From: Pseudomonas fluorescens
Lineage (GTDB): Bacteria > Pseudomonadota > Gammaproteobacteria > Pseudomonadales > Pseudomonadaceae
Length of the DNA stretch: 51,514 nt
Assembly: GCF_902497875.1 (NCBI RefSeq)
Contig: NZ_CABVHY010000040.1
Span: 1 to 51,514, forward strand
Direction of reading: 5' to 3'
The translations under genes and the position numbers were made by a program. Position 1 is the stretch's first letter. Each line of letters opens with the position of its first letter. The notes beneath the pieces are model-generated. The model was not told the origin of the DNA. It did not search any database and saw only the letters and a list, made by a program, of their open reading frames with translations. This document shows positions 42,039-50,415 of the stretch, piece by piece.

Positions 42039-43370
42039 ATGTCAACATCTTCATCCGCTGCAAACACAGGTTCGCCACTGATTTACTCGCTGACCTTTCA
42101 GTTATTCATTGGGTTGCTGCTTGGCACCCTCGTTGGACTTCTCTGGCCGCATTTCGCCGCACAGCTCAATCCGCTGGCTGGAGCTTTTGTCAAACTGATT
42201 AAAATGGTTGCAGGCCTGATCGTATTTCTTACCGTGGCCAGCGGGTTTTCTCAGATCAGGAAAGGCACAGGTCTTGGGCGGCTGAGCGCCGTTACGCTGA
42301 TATATTTTGAGGTCATCAGTACCGTAGCGCTGGTGTTGGGATTGTTGCTGGGCAACCTCTTTAAACCGGGCGCAGGTCTGTCGATTCCTGCGGATGGTGT
42401 TGCAACCGTGGCATCGTTTGCTCAAGCCGGCCAAGCGTTGTCTACGGTCGACTTTTTGCTCAATGTCATTCCCAAAACCGTGCTTGATGCTCTGGCTGGT
42501 GGAGCGATGTTGCAGATCCTGTTGGTCGCGCTGCTGTTTGGTTATGCATTATTTGCACTGGGTGAACGTGCCGAGCCCTTGGCACAAAATCTTCGTTTGT
42601 GGACTGAAGTCAGCTTCAAGGTGGTCGGTGTTATTCTGCGTTTGGCACCTATCGGCGTCTTCGCTGCTGTGGCATTTACGATAGGAAAATTCGGACTAGC
42701 GGCACTACTGCCACTGATCAAGATGATCGGTCTGGTGTATCTGGGGTGTGCGTTGATGATTGTGCTGGTGTTCGCCAGTATTGCGCGGCTCACCGGATTC
42801 AGTCTGTGGTGGTTCATCAAGCTTATCCGCAAGGAGTTGATTATCGCCTTTACAACGACCTCATCGGAAGCGGCGCTACCGGGTTTAATGACCAAACTCC
42901 AGGAAGCGGGTTGCAGCAAGAGCGTTACCGGATTTGTAGTGCCTGCGGGATATTCATTCAACCTGGACGGGTCATCCATCTATCTCACAGTGGCTGTGCT
43001 GTTCATTGCTCAGGCAGCTGGACTTGATCTTGGTTGGTCCGAGCAGTTGTCGTTATTGTTGGTGTTTCTGCTGACCTCCAAGGGGGTTGCTGGTGTGAGC
43101 GGAGGGGCCTTCATAACACTGGCGGCTTCCCTGACGATGTTCCCAGACATCCCATTGGCTGGCCTTGCCTTGATTCTGGGTGTCGACCGCTTGATGGACA
43201 CAATGCGTACACTCACCAACGTTCTGGGTAACGGGGTCGCGACCATGGCTATTGCCCGATGGATGGGGCAACGCAGCGGCGATGACCAGGCGTACGCCGC
43301 GCTGACAGAATCAGGTCAAATTTGTAAGTCGGTGCTGGAGCCCATCCCAACGTCCAACCCGGTCGCCTGA
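42039..43370 (+). CDS. Dicarboxylate/amino acid:cation symporter (SDF/DAACS family)
   Basis: A 443-residue inner-membrane symporter of the GltP/DctA family that imports acidic amino acids or C4-dicarboxylates with protons or sodium. About eight hydrophobic segments are visible, with the re-entrant loop TTSSEAALPGLM (Ser-rich HP1 motif) and GYSFNLDGSSIYLTVAVLF (the NMDGT-equivalent motif as NLDGS). ATG at 42039 follows GGAGTGCC. It leads a set of four co-directional genes (symporter, regulator, RidA, ammonia-lyase), which points to an amino acid such as hydroxyaspartate, aspartate or serine/threonine as cargo. Confidence 0.92.
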   Translation: MSTSSSAANTGSPLIYSLTFQLFIGLLLGTLVGLLWPHFAAQLNPLAGAFVKLIKMVAGLIVFLTVASGFSQIRKGTGLGRLSAVTLIYFEVISTVALVLGLLLGNLFKPGAGLSIPADGVATVASFAQAGQALSTVDFLLNVIPKTVLDALAGGAMLQILLVALLFGYALFALGERAEPLAQNLRLWTEVSFKVVGVILRLAPIGVFAAVAFTIGKFGLAALLPLIKMIGLVYLGCALMIVLVFASIARLTGFSLWWFIKLIRKELIIAFTTTSSEAALPGLMTKLQEAGCSKSVTGFVVPAGYSFNLDGSSIYLTVAVLFIAQAAGLDLGWSEQLSLLLVFLLTSKGVAGVSGGAFITLAASLTMFPDIPLAGLALILGVDRLMDTMRTLTNVLGNGVATMAIARWMGQRSGDDQAYAALTESGQICKSVLEPIPTSNPVA

Positions 43371-43416
43371 ATAGTTCTCTCAACCTATCAATTCACCACT
43401 GGCATGAGCTTGCACC

Positions 43417-44043
43417 ATGAGCGCAAAAAACGACGAAGCCACTAACATCCTCAACCAATTGGGGCTGATTGCGCGGGGGCTGGGTGAAACATTCGCGCCT
43501 TTTTGCGAAGTGGTGGTGCATGACCTGCAAGACCCCAATCACGCCATTCATGCGATTCACAACAACCTTTCGGGGCGTCAGGTAGGCGATCCGGCAACCG
43601 AACTCGGCCTGGCTCGCATTGCTGATACGCAGTATCCGGAAGTGATCGCCAATTACGCCAACCGCTTTCCTGATGGTCGACAGGCCAAGAGCACCTCGAT
43701 AGGGATCAAGGATTCGAACGGCCGGTATGTCGCGGCACTGTGCATGAACCTGGACTTGAGTCTGTTCCAGAGCCTGCAAAGCGCGATGGGGCAATTCACC
43801 AACGTGGTCAAGAATGGTGTTACGGAAAACCTGGATACCAGCAATGCTGACGCCATTCGCCAGCGTATCGACGAGTTCGCCGCGCGTCAGGCCACGACAC
43901 CACGCGCTCTGAAGACCGAAGACAAACGTTTGCTGCTTCGCGAACTGAAGGGCAGCGGTTATCTGGAAGTTCGCAAGTCGATGGAGGTCATCGCCCAGCA
44001 TTTGGGCGTGTCCCGCGCGGCTGCCTATAGCTACGTGAAATAA
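43417..44043 (+). CDS. YheO/DauR-type PAS and helix-turn-helix regulator
   Basis: A 208-residue regulator with an N-terminal YheO-like PAS domain (residues 10-125: LGLIARGLGETFAPFCEVVV, TSIGIKDSNGRYVAALCMNLD) and a C-terminal helix-turn-helix of the DauR group (GSGYLEVRKSMEVIAQHLGV). Members include DauR of P. aeruginosa (D-arginine) and regulators of 3-hydroxyaspartate catabolism. It is placed between symporter and catabolic genes, 46 bases after the symporter, and most likely controls them. Confidence 0.88.
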   Translation: MSAKNDEATNILNQLGLIARGLGETFAPFCEVVVHDLQDPNHAIHAIHNNLSGRQVGDPATELGLARIADTQYPEVIANYANRFPDGRQAKSTSIGIKDSNGRYVAALCMNLDLSLFQSLQSAMGQFTNVVKNGVTENLDTSNADAIRQRIDEFAARQATTPRALKTEDKRLLLRELKGSGYLEVRKSMEVIAQHLGVSRAAAYSYVK

Positions 44044-44132
44044 CACTGGCCGGTCTCGTACCGGCATTACTCCGGCAAATTTTTCCCCCACGTGAGGGGC
44101 TAGTTCTCCTCGCCCTGAATAAAGGTATCGCC

Positions 44133-44531
44133 ATGCTTAATCCCGCTATCCAGTGCGCCAACAGTAGCTCCATCAGTCCTCCTGCGGGGCACTATTCTCA
44201 TGTCTGTATCGTCGGCGGATTTGTGATGATTTCCGGTCAGTTGCCTATCAATTCCGAGGGGCAGGCATTGGCAGACCAGAGTTTCGAGGAACAAACTCGG
44301 CAGGTCCTGACCAATCTTGAGCATTGTCTTGCCCAGGCAGGCGTCGACAAATACAGCCTGGTGCAAGTGCGTGTCTATGTCACCGATATTTATCAATGGC
44401 CAGTTTTCAATCGCCTTTACGAACAATGGTTGGGTGATCACCGGCCCGCCCGAGCTGTTGCAGGAGTGGCTCAATTGCATTTTGGCTCAGCCGTCGAGGT
44501 GGAAGCTATGGCACTTGCGGCGACTGCCTGA
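44133..44531 (+). CDS. RidA-family enamine/imine deaminase
   Basis: A 132-residue RidA/YjgF protein. The N-terminal AGHYSHVCIVGGFVMISGQ, the middle QTRQVLTNLEHCLAQAG and the active-site Arg in RPARAVAGVAQL are typical, with the Glu in VEVEAMA. RidA speeds hydrolysis of the enamine/imine made by PLP-dependent dehydratases, giving the 2-oxo acid and ammonia. It is directly upstream of the PLP ammonia-lyase gene, its logical partner (56 bases apart). Confidence 0.9.
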   Translation: MLNPAIQCANSSSISPPAGHYSHVCIVGGFVMISGQLPINSEGQALADQSFEEQTRQVLTNLEHCLAQAGVDKYSLVQVRVYVTDIYQWPVFNRLYEQWLGDHRPARAVAGVAQLHFGSAVEVEAMALAATA

Positions 44532-44586
44532 GCGTATTTATTGCGCACACTTCTGAAATTTTTCATTATCAAAAAGCGAGGACCCC

Positions 44587-45558
44587 ATGACCACGACGCA
44601 ACTGACGCTCCCTACCTATCAAGACGTCCTTGACGCCGCCGAACGTATCCAGGGCCACGCTCATCGCACCCCGGTGCTGACCTCCCGTACGCTGAACGGA
44701 CAGCTGGGTGCCGAGGTGTTCTTCAAGTGCGAGAACTATCAGCGCATGGGCGCTTTCAAGTTCCGCGGTGCGTTCAACGCAGTGGCTCGCTTCGACGAGC
44801 GCCAACGCAAGGCCGGGGTTGTGGCATTTTCTTCCGGTAACCACGCCCAAGGCATCGCATTGTCTGCACGTATCCTGGGTATTCCCGCGACCATCGTGAT
44901 GCCCCATGACGCTCCGGCCTCGAAAATGGCAGCGACACGCGAATACGGAGCCAGTGTGGTGCTCTATGATCGTTACAGCGAGGACCGCGAAGCCATTGGT
45001 CGAAAACTGGCTGAGGAGCATGGTTACACCTTGATTCCATCCTATGACCACCCGGATGTCATCGCTGGACAAGGGACGGCGACCATGGAGTTATTGCAAG
45101 AGACCGGCCCGCTGGACGCACTATTCGTTTGCCTCGGTGGCGGCGGACTGTTGGCGGGCGGTGCCTTGGCAACCCGTGCACTGTCGCCTGACTGCAAACT
45201 TTACGGTGTAGAGCCGCAGGCGGGGAATGACGGTCAACAGTCGTTTCGCAGGGGAGAAATTGTACATATCGACACACCGGATACCTTGGCCGACGGCGCC
45301 CAGACCCAGCATCTGGGGCACTATACATTCCCAATCATTCGCCGCGACGTTGATGACATCCTGACTGTCACAGACATACAGCTGGTCGAGGGTATGCGTT
45401 TTTTTGCCGAGCGCATGAAGATGGTCGTGGAGCCTACCGGATGCCTGGGGTTGGCCGCTGTACGTGAAATGGGCAAGGTACTGGAGGGTAAACGCGTCGG
45501 TGTGATCGTGAGCGGAGGCAATATTGACCTAGATCGGTATGCCCGGTTGCTGGCGTAG
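44587..45558 (+). CDS. PLP-dependent threo-3-hydroxyaspartate/serine/threonine ammonia-lyase
   Basis: A 323-residue fold-type II PLP enzyme. Lys58 in MGAFKFRGA binds PLP, SSGNHAQG binds the substrate carboxylate, and GGGGLLAG the cofactor phosphate. The length (no C-terminal ACT domain) and the segments VLTSRTLN, FFKCENYQRMGAFKFRG and EPTGCLGLAA resemble the serine racemase/SRY1 group, which includes L-threo-3-hydroxyaspartate ammonia-lyase (product oxaloacetate). Catabolic threonine dehydratase cannot be excluded. The neighbours (acidic amino-acid type symporter, DauR-like regulator, RidA) favour hydroxyaspartate. Confidence 0.82.
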   Translation: MTTTQLTLPTYQDVLDAAERIQGHAHRTPVLTSRTLNGQLGAEVFFKCENYQRMGAFKFRGAFNAVARFDERQRKAGVVAFSSGNHAQGIALSARILGIPATIVMPHDAPASKMAATREYGASVVLYDRYSEDREAIGRKLAEEHGYTLIPSYDHPDVIAGQGTATMELLQETGPLDALFVCLGGGGLLAGGALATRALSPDCKLYGVEPQAGNDGQQSFRRGEIVHIDTPDTLADGAQTQHLGHYTFPIIRRDVDDILTVTDIQLVEGMRFFAERMKMVVEPTGCLGLAAVREMGKVLEGKRVGVIVSGGNIDLDRYARLLA

Positions 45559-45579
45559 CCTTTAACGCTGACGCTAGTC

Positions 45580-45608
45580 GATCTCTTCGGGGCGGACCCG
45601 AAGAGATC
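45580..45608 (+). terminator. Strong hairpin after the ammonia-lyase gene
   Basis: GATCTCTTCGGG pairs perfectly over 12 bases with CCCGAAGAGATC around GCGGA, 22 bases after the stop. It is not followed by a T-run (CTGTGCG), so it may be a weak or Rho-assisted terminator that ends the hydroxyaspartate module. Confidence 0.6.
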
Positions 45609-46098
45609 CTGTGCGATCTGTGGCTTCTGTTAGCGACCGCTGCAATCTAGATGCGCATAGGTTTGAGTGACCGCTCTTGGCCGCTTTCCGCCTGTCGTCA
45701 ATTTAGCGCGTACTGGTCAATTCCGTTGCACCAAGGGCCCCGTCGTCACCTGTTGTACGTCCGGTGCACGTACTGTTTCACGCGCCTGCGACGTCGTCAT
45801 GTGCCGACCATCTGTCGCCACTACCCCCCAAGAGCGACGGGATTAGCTGGCAGGTTTAACCGCGCCTGAATTCCGACGATAAAGGCGTTTGAAAGCGAAA
45901 CTTGGATGTACAGAAATGAGCAACCATCCTGGCTCCATGAGCAGTTGGAGCCACGGAGCATGAGCAAAGTAGTATTACAGGTTGCGATATTTTCTCAGGC
46001 AGTTCGCCGCAGCCTGGTTTGGTCGCCGGCACCCCCGGGCTTGCCGAGCCAGCCCGCCAGCCATACGATTCGACTATTCCTCAGGCGGAGGAGTCATT
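45609..46098. other. Spacer before the GC-rich gene pair, with degenerate repeat copy 2
   Basis: No confident gene lies in these 490 bases. At 45665-45698 stands GAGTGACCGCTCTTGGCCGC and onward, an inverted relative of the repeats at 41690 and 49513. Short open frames here lack ribosome sites and motifs. Towards 46000 the base composition climbs to that of the following gene pair; the boundary of the transferred segment probably lies within 45860-46080. Confidence 0.45.
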
Positions 46099-46842
46099 GT
46101 GAAGCCGGTGATGCTCCTGACGCGCATCCTGGCGCCTGCCATCGCTCTGGCGCTGGCATCCGCCGGCCTGCATGCCGACGACCCGTTCGCGCCGTTGCGC
46201 GACGCCATGGTGCGGGAGATCGCCGACATGTCGTCCGTCACCCGCGACGAAACCGGCAGGGCCGAGTTTGCCGCGCCGGTGATAGCCGCGATGGCCAGGG
46301 TGCCACGCCATAAGTTCGTCCCGCCCGACGAGGTGCCCTACGCCTACGAGAACCGCCCGCTGCCGATCGGCTACGGCCAGACCATCTCCCAGCCCTACAT
46401 CGTCGCCCTGATGACCGACCTGACGCAGGTCGGGCCCGGCGACGTGGTACTCGAAATCGGCACTGGCTCGGGCTACCAGGCGGCGATCCTCGCCGAGCTG
46501 GCGCAGGCGGTCTACACGATGGAGATCATCGAGCCGTTGGCAGTGCAGGCCGGGGAGCGCCTGGGCCGGCTGGGATATGCGAAGGTGCAGGCCCGGCTGG
46601 GCGATGGCTACCACGGCTGGCCCGAGCACGGGCCTTACGACGCCATCCTCGTCACCGCCGCCGCCAGTCATGTGCCGCCGCCACTGATCGCCCAGCTCAA
46701 GGCAGGCGGGCGGATGGTAATCCCGGTCGGCGCGCCGTTCATGATCCAGTACCTGCTGCTGATCGAGAAGGCCGGCGATGGCAGTGTGTCCACCCGGCAG
46801 GTGCTGCCTGTGCGCTTCGTGCCGCTGGTCGGAGGCGGTTAA
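46099..46842 (+). CDS. Exported-type protein-L-isoaspartate O-methyltransferase homologue
   Basis: A 247-residue protein. The GTG at 46099 follows GGCGGAGGAGTCATT, an excellent ribosome site, and gives a classic signal peptide (VKPVMLLTRILAPAIALALA then SAGLHADDP). An upstream in-frame ATG at 45982 would bury that signal, so it is rejected. The rest is a complete PCMT domain: VPRHKFVPP, GYGQTISQPYIVALMTDLT with the substrate-binding Ser, SAM motif LEIGTGSGYQAAILAEL, YTMEIIEPL, and DAILVTAAASHVP. Cytoplasmic Pcm repairs isoaspartyl residues in proteins using SAM. A signal sequence is odd because SAM is not known in the periplasm. The downstream gene begins two bases after the stop, and both share a much higher G+C than the surroundings. 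Confidence 0.85.
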   Translation: MKPVMLLTRILAPAIALALASAGLHADDPFAPLRDAMVREIADMSSVTRDETGRAEFAAPVIAAMARVPRHKFVPPDEVPYAYENRPLPIGYGQTISQPYIVALMTDLTQVGPGDVVLEIGTGSGYQAAILAELAQAVYTMEIIEPLAVQAGERLGRLGYAKVQARLGDGYHGWPEHGPYDAILVTAAASHVPPPLIAQLKAGGRMVIPVGAPFMIQYLLLIEKAGDGSVSTRQVLPVRFVPLVGGG

Positions 46843-46844
46843 GC

Positions 46845-49277
46845 ATGCATTCGCCACCGTTGCTCGCCCTGGCGCTGCTGTCTGCCTCCGCGCTCGGCTA
46901 TGAGGTGCTGCTGCTGCGACTGCTTTCGATCATCCAGTGGCACCATTTCGCCTACATGATGATCAGCGTCGCGCTGCTCGGCTACGGCGCTGCCGGCACC
47001 GCCGTGGCGCTGGCGCGGCCGGTGCTGGCGCCGCGCTTCCACGGCGTGTTCATCGGCGGCGCGGTGCTGTTCGGGCTGAGCGCCATCGCCTGCTTCAGCC
47101 TGGCCCAGCAGGTTCCGTTCAATCCCCTCGAGATCCTCTGGGACGCGCGGCAGTCGGCGCGCCTGCTGCTGATCTACCTGCTGCTGTTCGTGCCGTTCTT
47201 CTGCGCGGCGGTGTGCATCTGCCTGACCTTCACCTGCTTTCAGGAACAGATTCACCGGATCTACGCCTTCGACATTCTCGGCGCCGGCGTGGGCAGCCTG
47301 GCGATCGTCGCCGCGCTGTTCGCCCTGACGCCCGTCGATGCGCTGCGGCTGCTGGGCGGCACCGGCATCGCCGCCGGGGCGCTGGCCGGCATGGCTTGCA
47401 CGGGGCATAGGCACTGGCTCGTGCCGTTGCTGCTGGCGGCGGCGGTCGCGGTGCCGGCCGGCGTGCCCGGGCGCTGGATCGCCCTGTCGCCCTCCGAGTA
47501 CAAGGAACTGAGCCAGACGCTGCGTATCAAGGATGCGCGCGCAATCGCCCAGACCTGGAGTCCGCTGGGCCTGCTCACGGTCGTCGACAGCCCGACCATT
47601 CCCCTGCGCCACGCGCCGGGCCTAAGCCTCAACGCGACGCAGGAACCGCCCGCACAACTGGCCATCTTCACCGACGGCGACGGCCTTTCCGTGCTGAACC
47701 GTTATGACGGGCGCCGCGAGCCGCTCGCCTACCTGGACTACCTGACCTCGGCTCTGCCCTATCACCTGCTGCGGCAACCCCGCGTGCTGGTGCTGGGCAG
47801 CGGCGCCGGCGCCGATGTGCTGCAGGCGATCTACCACGGCGCCAGCGCGGTGGATGCCATCGAACTGAACCCGCAGATAATCGATCTGGTCCAGCGCCGC
47901 TTCGCCGACTTCTCCGGCAAGCCGTACAGCGCGCCCAACGTCCGTGTGCTGATCGGCGAGGCGCGCGGCCTGGTGGCTTCGCGCGGCGAGCCTTACGACC
48001 TGATCCAGATCGCCCTGCTGGACTCCTTCGGCGCCGCCTCGGGCGGCCTGCATGCGCTGTCCGAGAACTACCTGTACACGGTGGATGCCTTCGCCGAGTA
48101 CCTGCGCCATCTCGCGCCCGGCGGCCTGTTGGCCATCACCCGCTGGGTCACCCTGCCGCCGCGCGATGTTCCCAGGCTGCTGGCCACCGCGGCTGCGGCC
48201 ATCGAGCGCGACGGGCAGGCCAGCGCGGCGCGGCGCATCGTCATGATCCGCGGCTGGAAGACCGCGACGCTGCTGGTCAGCAACAGGGATTTCGACGACG
48301 CCGGCATCGCCGTGCTGCGGGAGTTCTGCCGGGCGCGCTCCTTCGACCAGGCCTACTACCCCGGGATGACCGTGGCCGAGGCGAACCGCTACAACCTGCT
48401 CGACCGGCCCTGGTTCTTCGAAGCGGCGCAGGCCCTGCTGTCCGGCGAGCGCGCGGAGTTCCTGGCACGCTACAAGTTCGACGTGCGTCCGACCAGGGAT
48501 GACCGGCCGTATTTCTTCCACTTCTTCAAATGGCGCTCGCTGCCGGAACTGCTGGCGCTGAAGGCGCAGGGCGGCCTGTCAATGCTGGAGTGGGGCTATC
48601 CGGTGCTGATCGCCACGCTGCTGCAGTCCAGCGTGGCCGCCGTGCTGCTGATCCTGGCGCCGCTATGGGTGGCGCGGTGGCGCCAGCGGCGCTCTCGGAA
48701 TGCGGCTTTGGCCAGGTTCGAACTTCGGGTCGTGTCCTACTTCGCCGCCATCGGCTTCGCCTTCATGTTCGTGGAAATCGCCTTCATCCAGAAGTTCACC
48801 CTTTTCCTCAGCCACCCGTTGTATTCGGTGGCGGTAACGCTCAGCGCGTTCCTGATCTTCGCTGGCCTCGGCAGCCGTTACTCTGGCCGGCGGCGGGGGG
48901 ACATTGGAACTGGTGTGGGGTCCCGTCATCCGCTCGCGCGGCCAGTCCTGGCGATCTGCGCGATCGCCCTGATCTACCTGATCGTCCTGCCCCCGTTGTT
49001 CCATCTGCTGGCGCCGGTGCGGACCCTCGCCAGGTTCGGCATCTGCGCCGCGCTGGTAGCGCCGCTGGCGTTTGCCATGGGCATGCCGTTTCCGCTCGGA
49101 CTCGGGCGCGTCTCCGCGCGCGCCGAAGCACTGGTGCCGATCGCCTGGGGCGTCAATGCCAGCGTATCGGTGGTGGCGGCCGTGCTGGCGACCCTGCTGG
49201 CGATCCACCTGGGCTTCACCGTGGTGTTGCTGCTGGCGTTACTGCTGTATCTCGCGGCGGCGGTCGCGTTTCCCTGA
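46845..49277 (+). CDS. Polytopic membrane protein with spermidine-synthase-like domain
   Basis: An 810-residue protein. Residues 1-215 hold about six hydrophobic helices (GYEVLLLRLLSIIQWHHFAY at the start is typical of membrane spermine/spermidine synthase-like proteins). Residues 280-545 form a Rossmann domain of the aminopropyltransferase/methyltransferase type: RVLVLGSGAGADVLQAIYHG, AVDAIELNPQIIDLVQRRF, YDLIQIALLDSFG. Residues 580-810 are a second block of about six helices, including FMFVEIAFIQKFTLFLSHPL. The usual aminopropyltransferase catalytic Asp pair is not obvious, so polyamine synthesis is doubtful. The gene starts two bases after the PCMT stop and is surely co-transcribed; no function is established. 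Confidence 0.82.
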   Translation: MHSPPLLALALLSASALGYEVLLLRLLSIIQWHHFAYMMISVALLGYGAAGTAVALARPVLAPRFHGVFIGGAVLFGLSAIACFSLAQQVPFNPLEILWDARQSARLLLIYLLLFVPFFCAAVCICLTFTCFQEQIHRIYAFDILGAGVGSLAIVAALFALTPVDALRLLGGTGIAAGALAGMACTGHRHWLVPLLLAAAVAVPAGVPGRWIALSPSEYKELSQTLRIKDARAIAQTWSPLGLLTVVDSPTIPLRHAPGLSLNATQEPPAQLAIFTDGDGLSVLNRYDGRREPLAYLDYLTSALPYHLLRQPRVLVLGSGAGADVLQAIYHGASAVDAIELNPQIIDLVQRRFADFSGKPYSAPNVRVLIGEARGLVASRGEPYDLIQIALLDSFGAASGGLHALSENYLYTVDAFAEYLRHLAPGGLLAITRWVTLPPRDVPRLLATAAAAIERDGQASAARRIVMIRGWKTATLLVSNRDFDDAGIAVLREFCRARSFDQAYYPGMTVAEANRYNLLDRPWFFEAAQALLSGERAEFLARYKFDVRPTRDDRPYFFHFFKWRSLPELLALKAQGGLSMLEWGYPVLIATLLQSSVAAVLLILAPLWVARWRQRRSRNAALARFELRVVSYFAAIGFAFMFVEIAFIQKFTLFLSHPLYSVAVTLSAFLIFAGLGSRYSGRRRGDIGTGVGSRHPLARPVLAICAIALIYLIVLPPLFHLLAPVRTLARFGICAALVAPLAFAMGMPFPLGLGRVSARAEALVPIAWGVNASVSVVAAVLATLLAIHLGFTVVLLLALLLYLAAAVAFP

Positions 49278-49668
49278 TCGCGGTGGTTCGGAGCGAAAAC
49301 GTCAACAGACCCTGGTGAGACGAGTGGCCTGTTGCAACGCCGCTTACCGCAGTTCACACGTCTCGCCGTGTCGATCAGCGAGGGTGACGCGTTTCCTGCT
49401 TCGAAGCTTGATATTTGAAAATGTGGACGGGTGCGTCATGCCAAAGATGAGAGGTTGCGCGCCGCAAGCAATTGGTTTTGGCCGACGCAGTCGAGTCGTC
49501 AGAGGTGGTTTTCAACCCATAGCTGCCGGTGGTGACCGGCAGAAACCGACCCAAAGCGGACATTCTTCAGGTACAACACGCTCATCAACAGCCCAAGAGC
49601 GCCTTTCAGTCTGATTGGCTCGATACCGATGCGTTTGCTGGGAACGAGGTTTCGCTGTTTACTGCCGT
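49278..49668. other. Spacer after the GC-rich pair, with degenerate repeat copy 3
   Basis: The GC-rich composition stops just after 49277 and the following 391 bases are ordinary or AT-richer. At 49513-49565, TAGCTGCCGGTGGTGACCGG and GCAGAAACCGACCCAAAGCG belong to the same degenerate family as the copies at 41690 and 45665. Short open frames here have no motif or ribosome site; I call no gene. Confidence 0.5.
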
Positions 49669-50310
49669 TTAAGATTTGCCTGAACCAATAGCCGGACGAC
49701 CGATACACGACGCATCCCATAACGTCATGATTTGCGTCACCGCGTCATCTATCTGTTTGAGGGGCACACCGTCTCGGGCCAGTACCGAAATCCCCAACAG
49801 AAAGCTGTCAAACACCGTGGCCAATGCCTCGGGCACGACCGTGGTTGGCAGCTCCCCGGATGCGATAGCGCGTTCGACACACTCCACCATCCTGGCACGG
49901 TTCAAGGATCTGGCGTCAGCCAGCGGCTGCGAGATGGCTTTGCTCTCATCCGTGCAGGCACTCAACAGACCCAGCGCCACCAAGCACCCTGCGGGGTGGT
50001 CGGGCTCACACTGCATTTTCGCGGAGCGCCGCAGCGTGAGTTCGATCGACTCTCTCGGGGAGAGCGTGGTGTCAAACAGGCTATCGGTCACCCGGCCGTG
50101 GGTGTTCAGATAACGTTCCATCACCTCATTGAACAGCGCCTGCTTTGAGCCGAATGCAGCGTAGAAGCTGGGTGCGGTGATGCCGCCGCCGATATTTGCC
50201 TTGAGCTGGCTGAGTGATGTTGCGTCATAGCCGTGCTCCCAGAACAAATGCATCGCCTGAGTAATCGCCACGCCACGGTCAAAGGTGCGTGGACGTCCCA
50301 TCTGTGCCAT
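49669..50310 (-). CDS. TetR/AcrR-family repressor
   Basis: A 213-residue repressor with N-terminal helix-turn-helix (GRPRTFDRGVAITQAMHLFW, EHGYDATSLSQLKANI, APSFYAAFGSKQALF) and an all-helical ligand domain in which HPAGCLVALGLLS is typical of the YxaF/LmrA-like TetR_C subgroup. The ATG at 50310 follows GAGAGGAGGTTCAC. It is divergent from an MFS exporter gene, and two related palindromes lie in the shared promoter region, so it is expected to repress both genes until a drug-like ligand binds. Confidence 0.92.
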   Translation of the reverse strand: MAQMGRPRTFDRGVAITQAMHLFWEHGYDATSLSQLKANIGGGITAPSFYAAFGSKQALFNEVMERYLNTHGRVTDSLFDTTLSPRESIELTLRRSAKMQCEPDHPAGCLVALGLLSACTDESKAISQPLADARSLNRARMVECVERAIASGELPTTVVPEALATVFDSFLLGISVLARDGVPLKQIDDAVTQIMTLWDASCIGRPAIGSGKS

Positions 50311-50334
50311 GTGAACCTCCTCTCGATCAATTAA

Positions 50335-50349
50335 ATACTAATCGATATA
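50335..50349. promoter_or_regulatory. Probable TetR operator 2 (degenerate)
   Basis: ATACTAATCGATATA agrees at 12 of 15 positions with the core of the perfect operator at 50385. It lies 25 bases upstream of the repressor start, where it would serve autorepression. Confidence 0.55.
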
Positions 50350-50384
50350 TAAGTCGTTGACTAGATGGCGGCACACCTCCATAT

Positions 50385-50400
50385 TATACCGATCGGTATA
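50385..50400. promoter_or_regulatory. Probable TetR operator 1 (perfect palindrome)
   Basis: TATACCGATCGGTATA is a perfect 16-bp palindrome, 15 bases upstream of the exporter start codon. TACCGATCGGTA-type sites are common for this TetR group (ACCGNNCGGT-like cores). Binding here would block the exporter promoter. Confidence 0.75.
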
Positions 50401-50415
50401 TATGTGAGGTGACAA

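Noticed and set aside
45651..45869. 72-codon frame after the ammonia-lyase gene
   Set aside because: It includes the degenerate intergenic repeat and has no ribosome site.
45982..46098. Upstream ATG start for the PCMT homologue
   Set aside because: It has no ribosome site, while GTG 46099 has GGAGGAG and begins a proper signal peptide; the extra 39 residues look non-coding.
46845..49277. Calling the 810-residue protein a spermidine synthase (speE)
   Set aside because: The fold family fits, but catalytic aspartates are not evident and the protein is mostly membrane helices, so the enzyme name is not supported.
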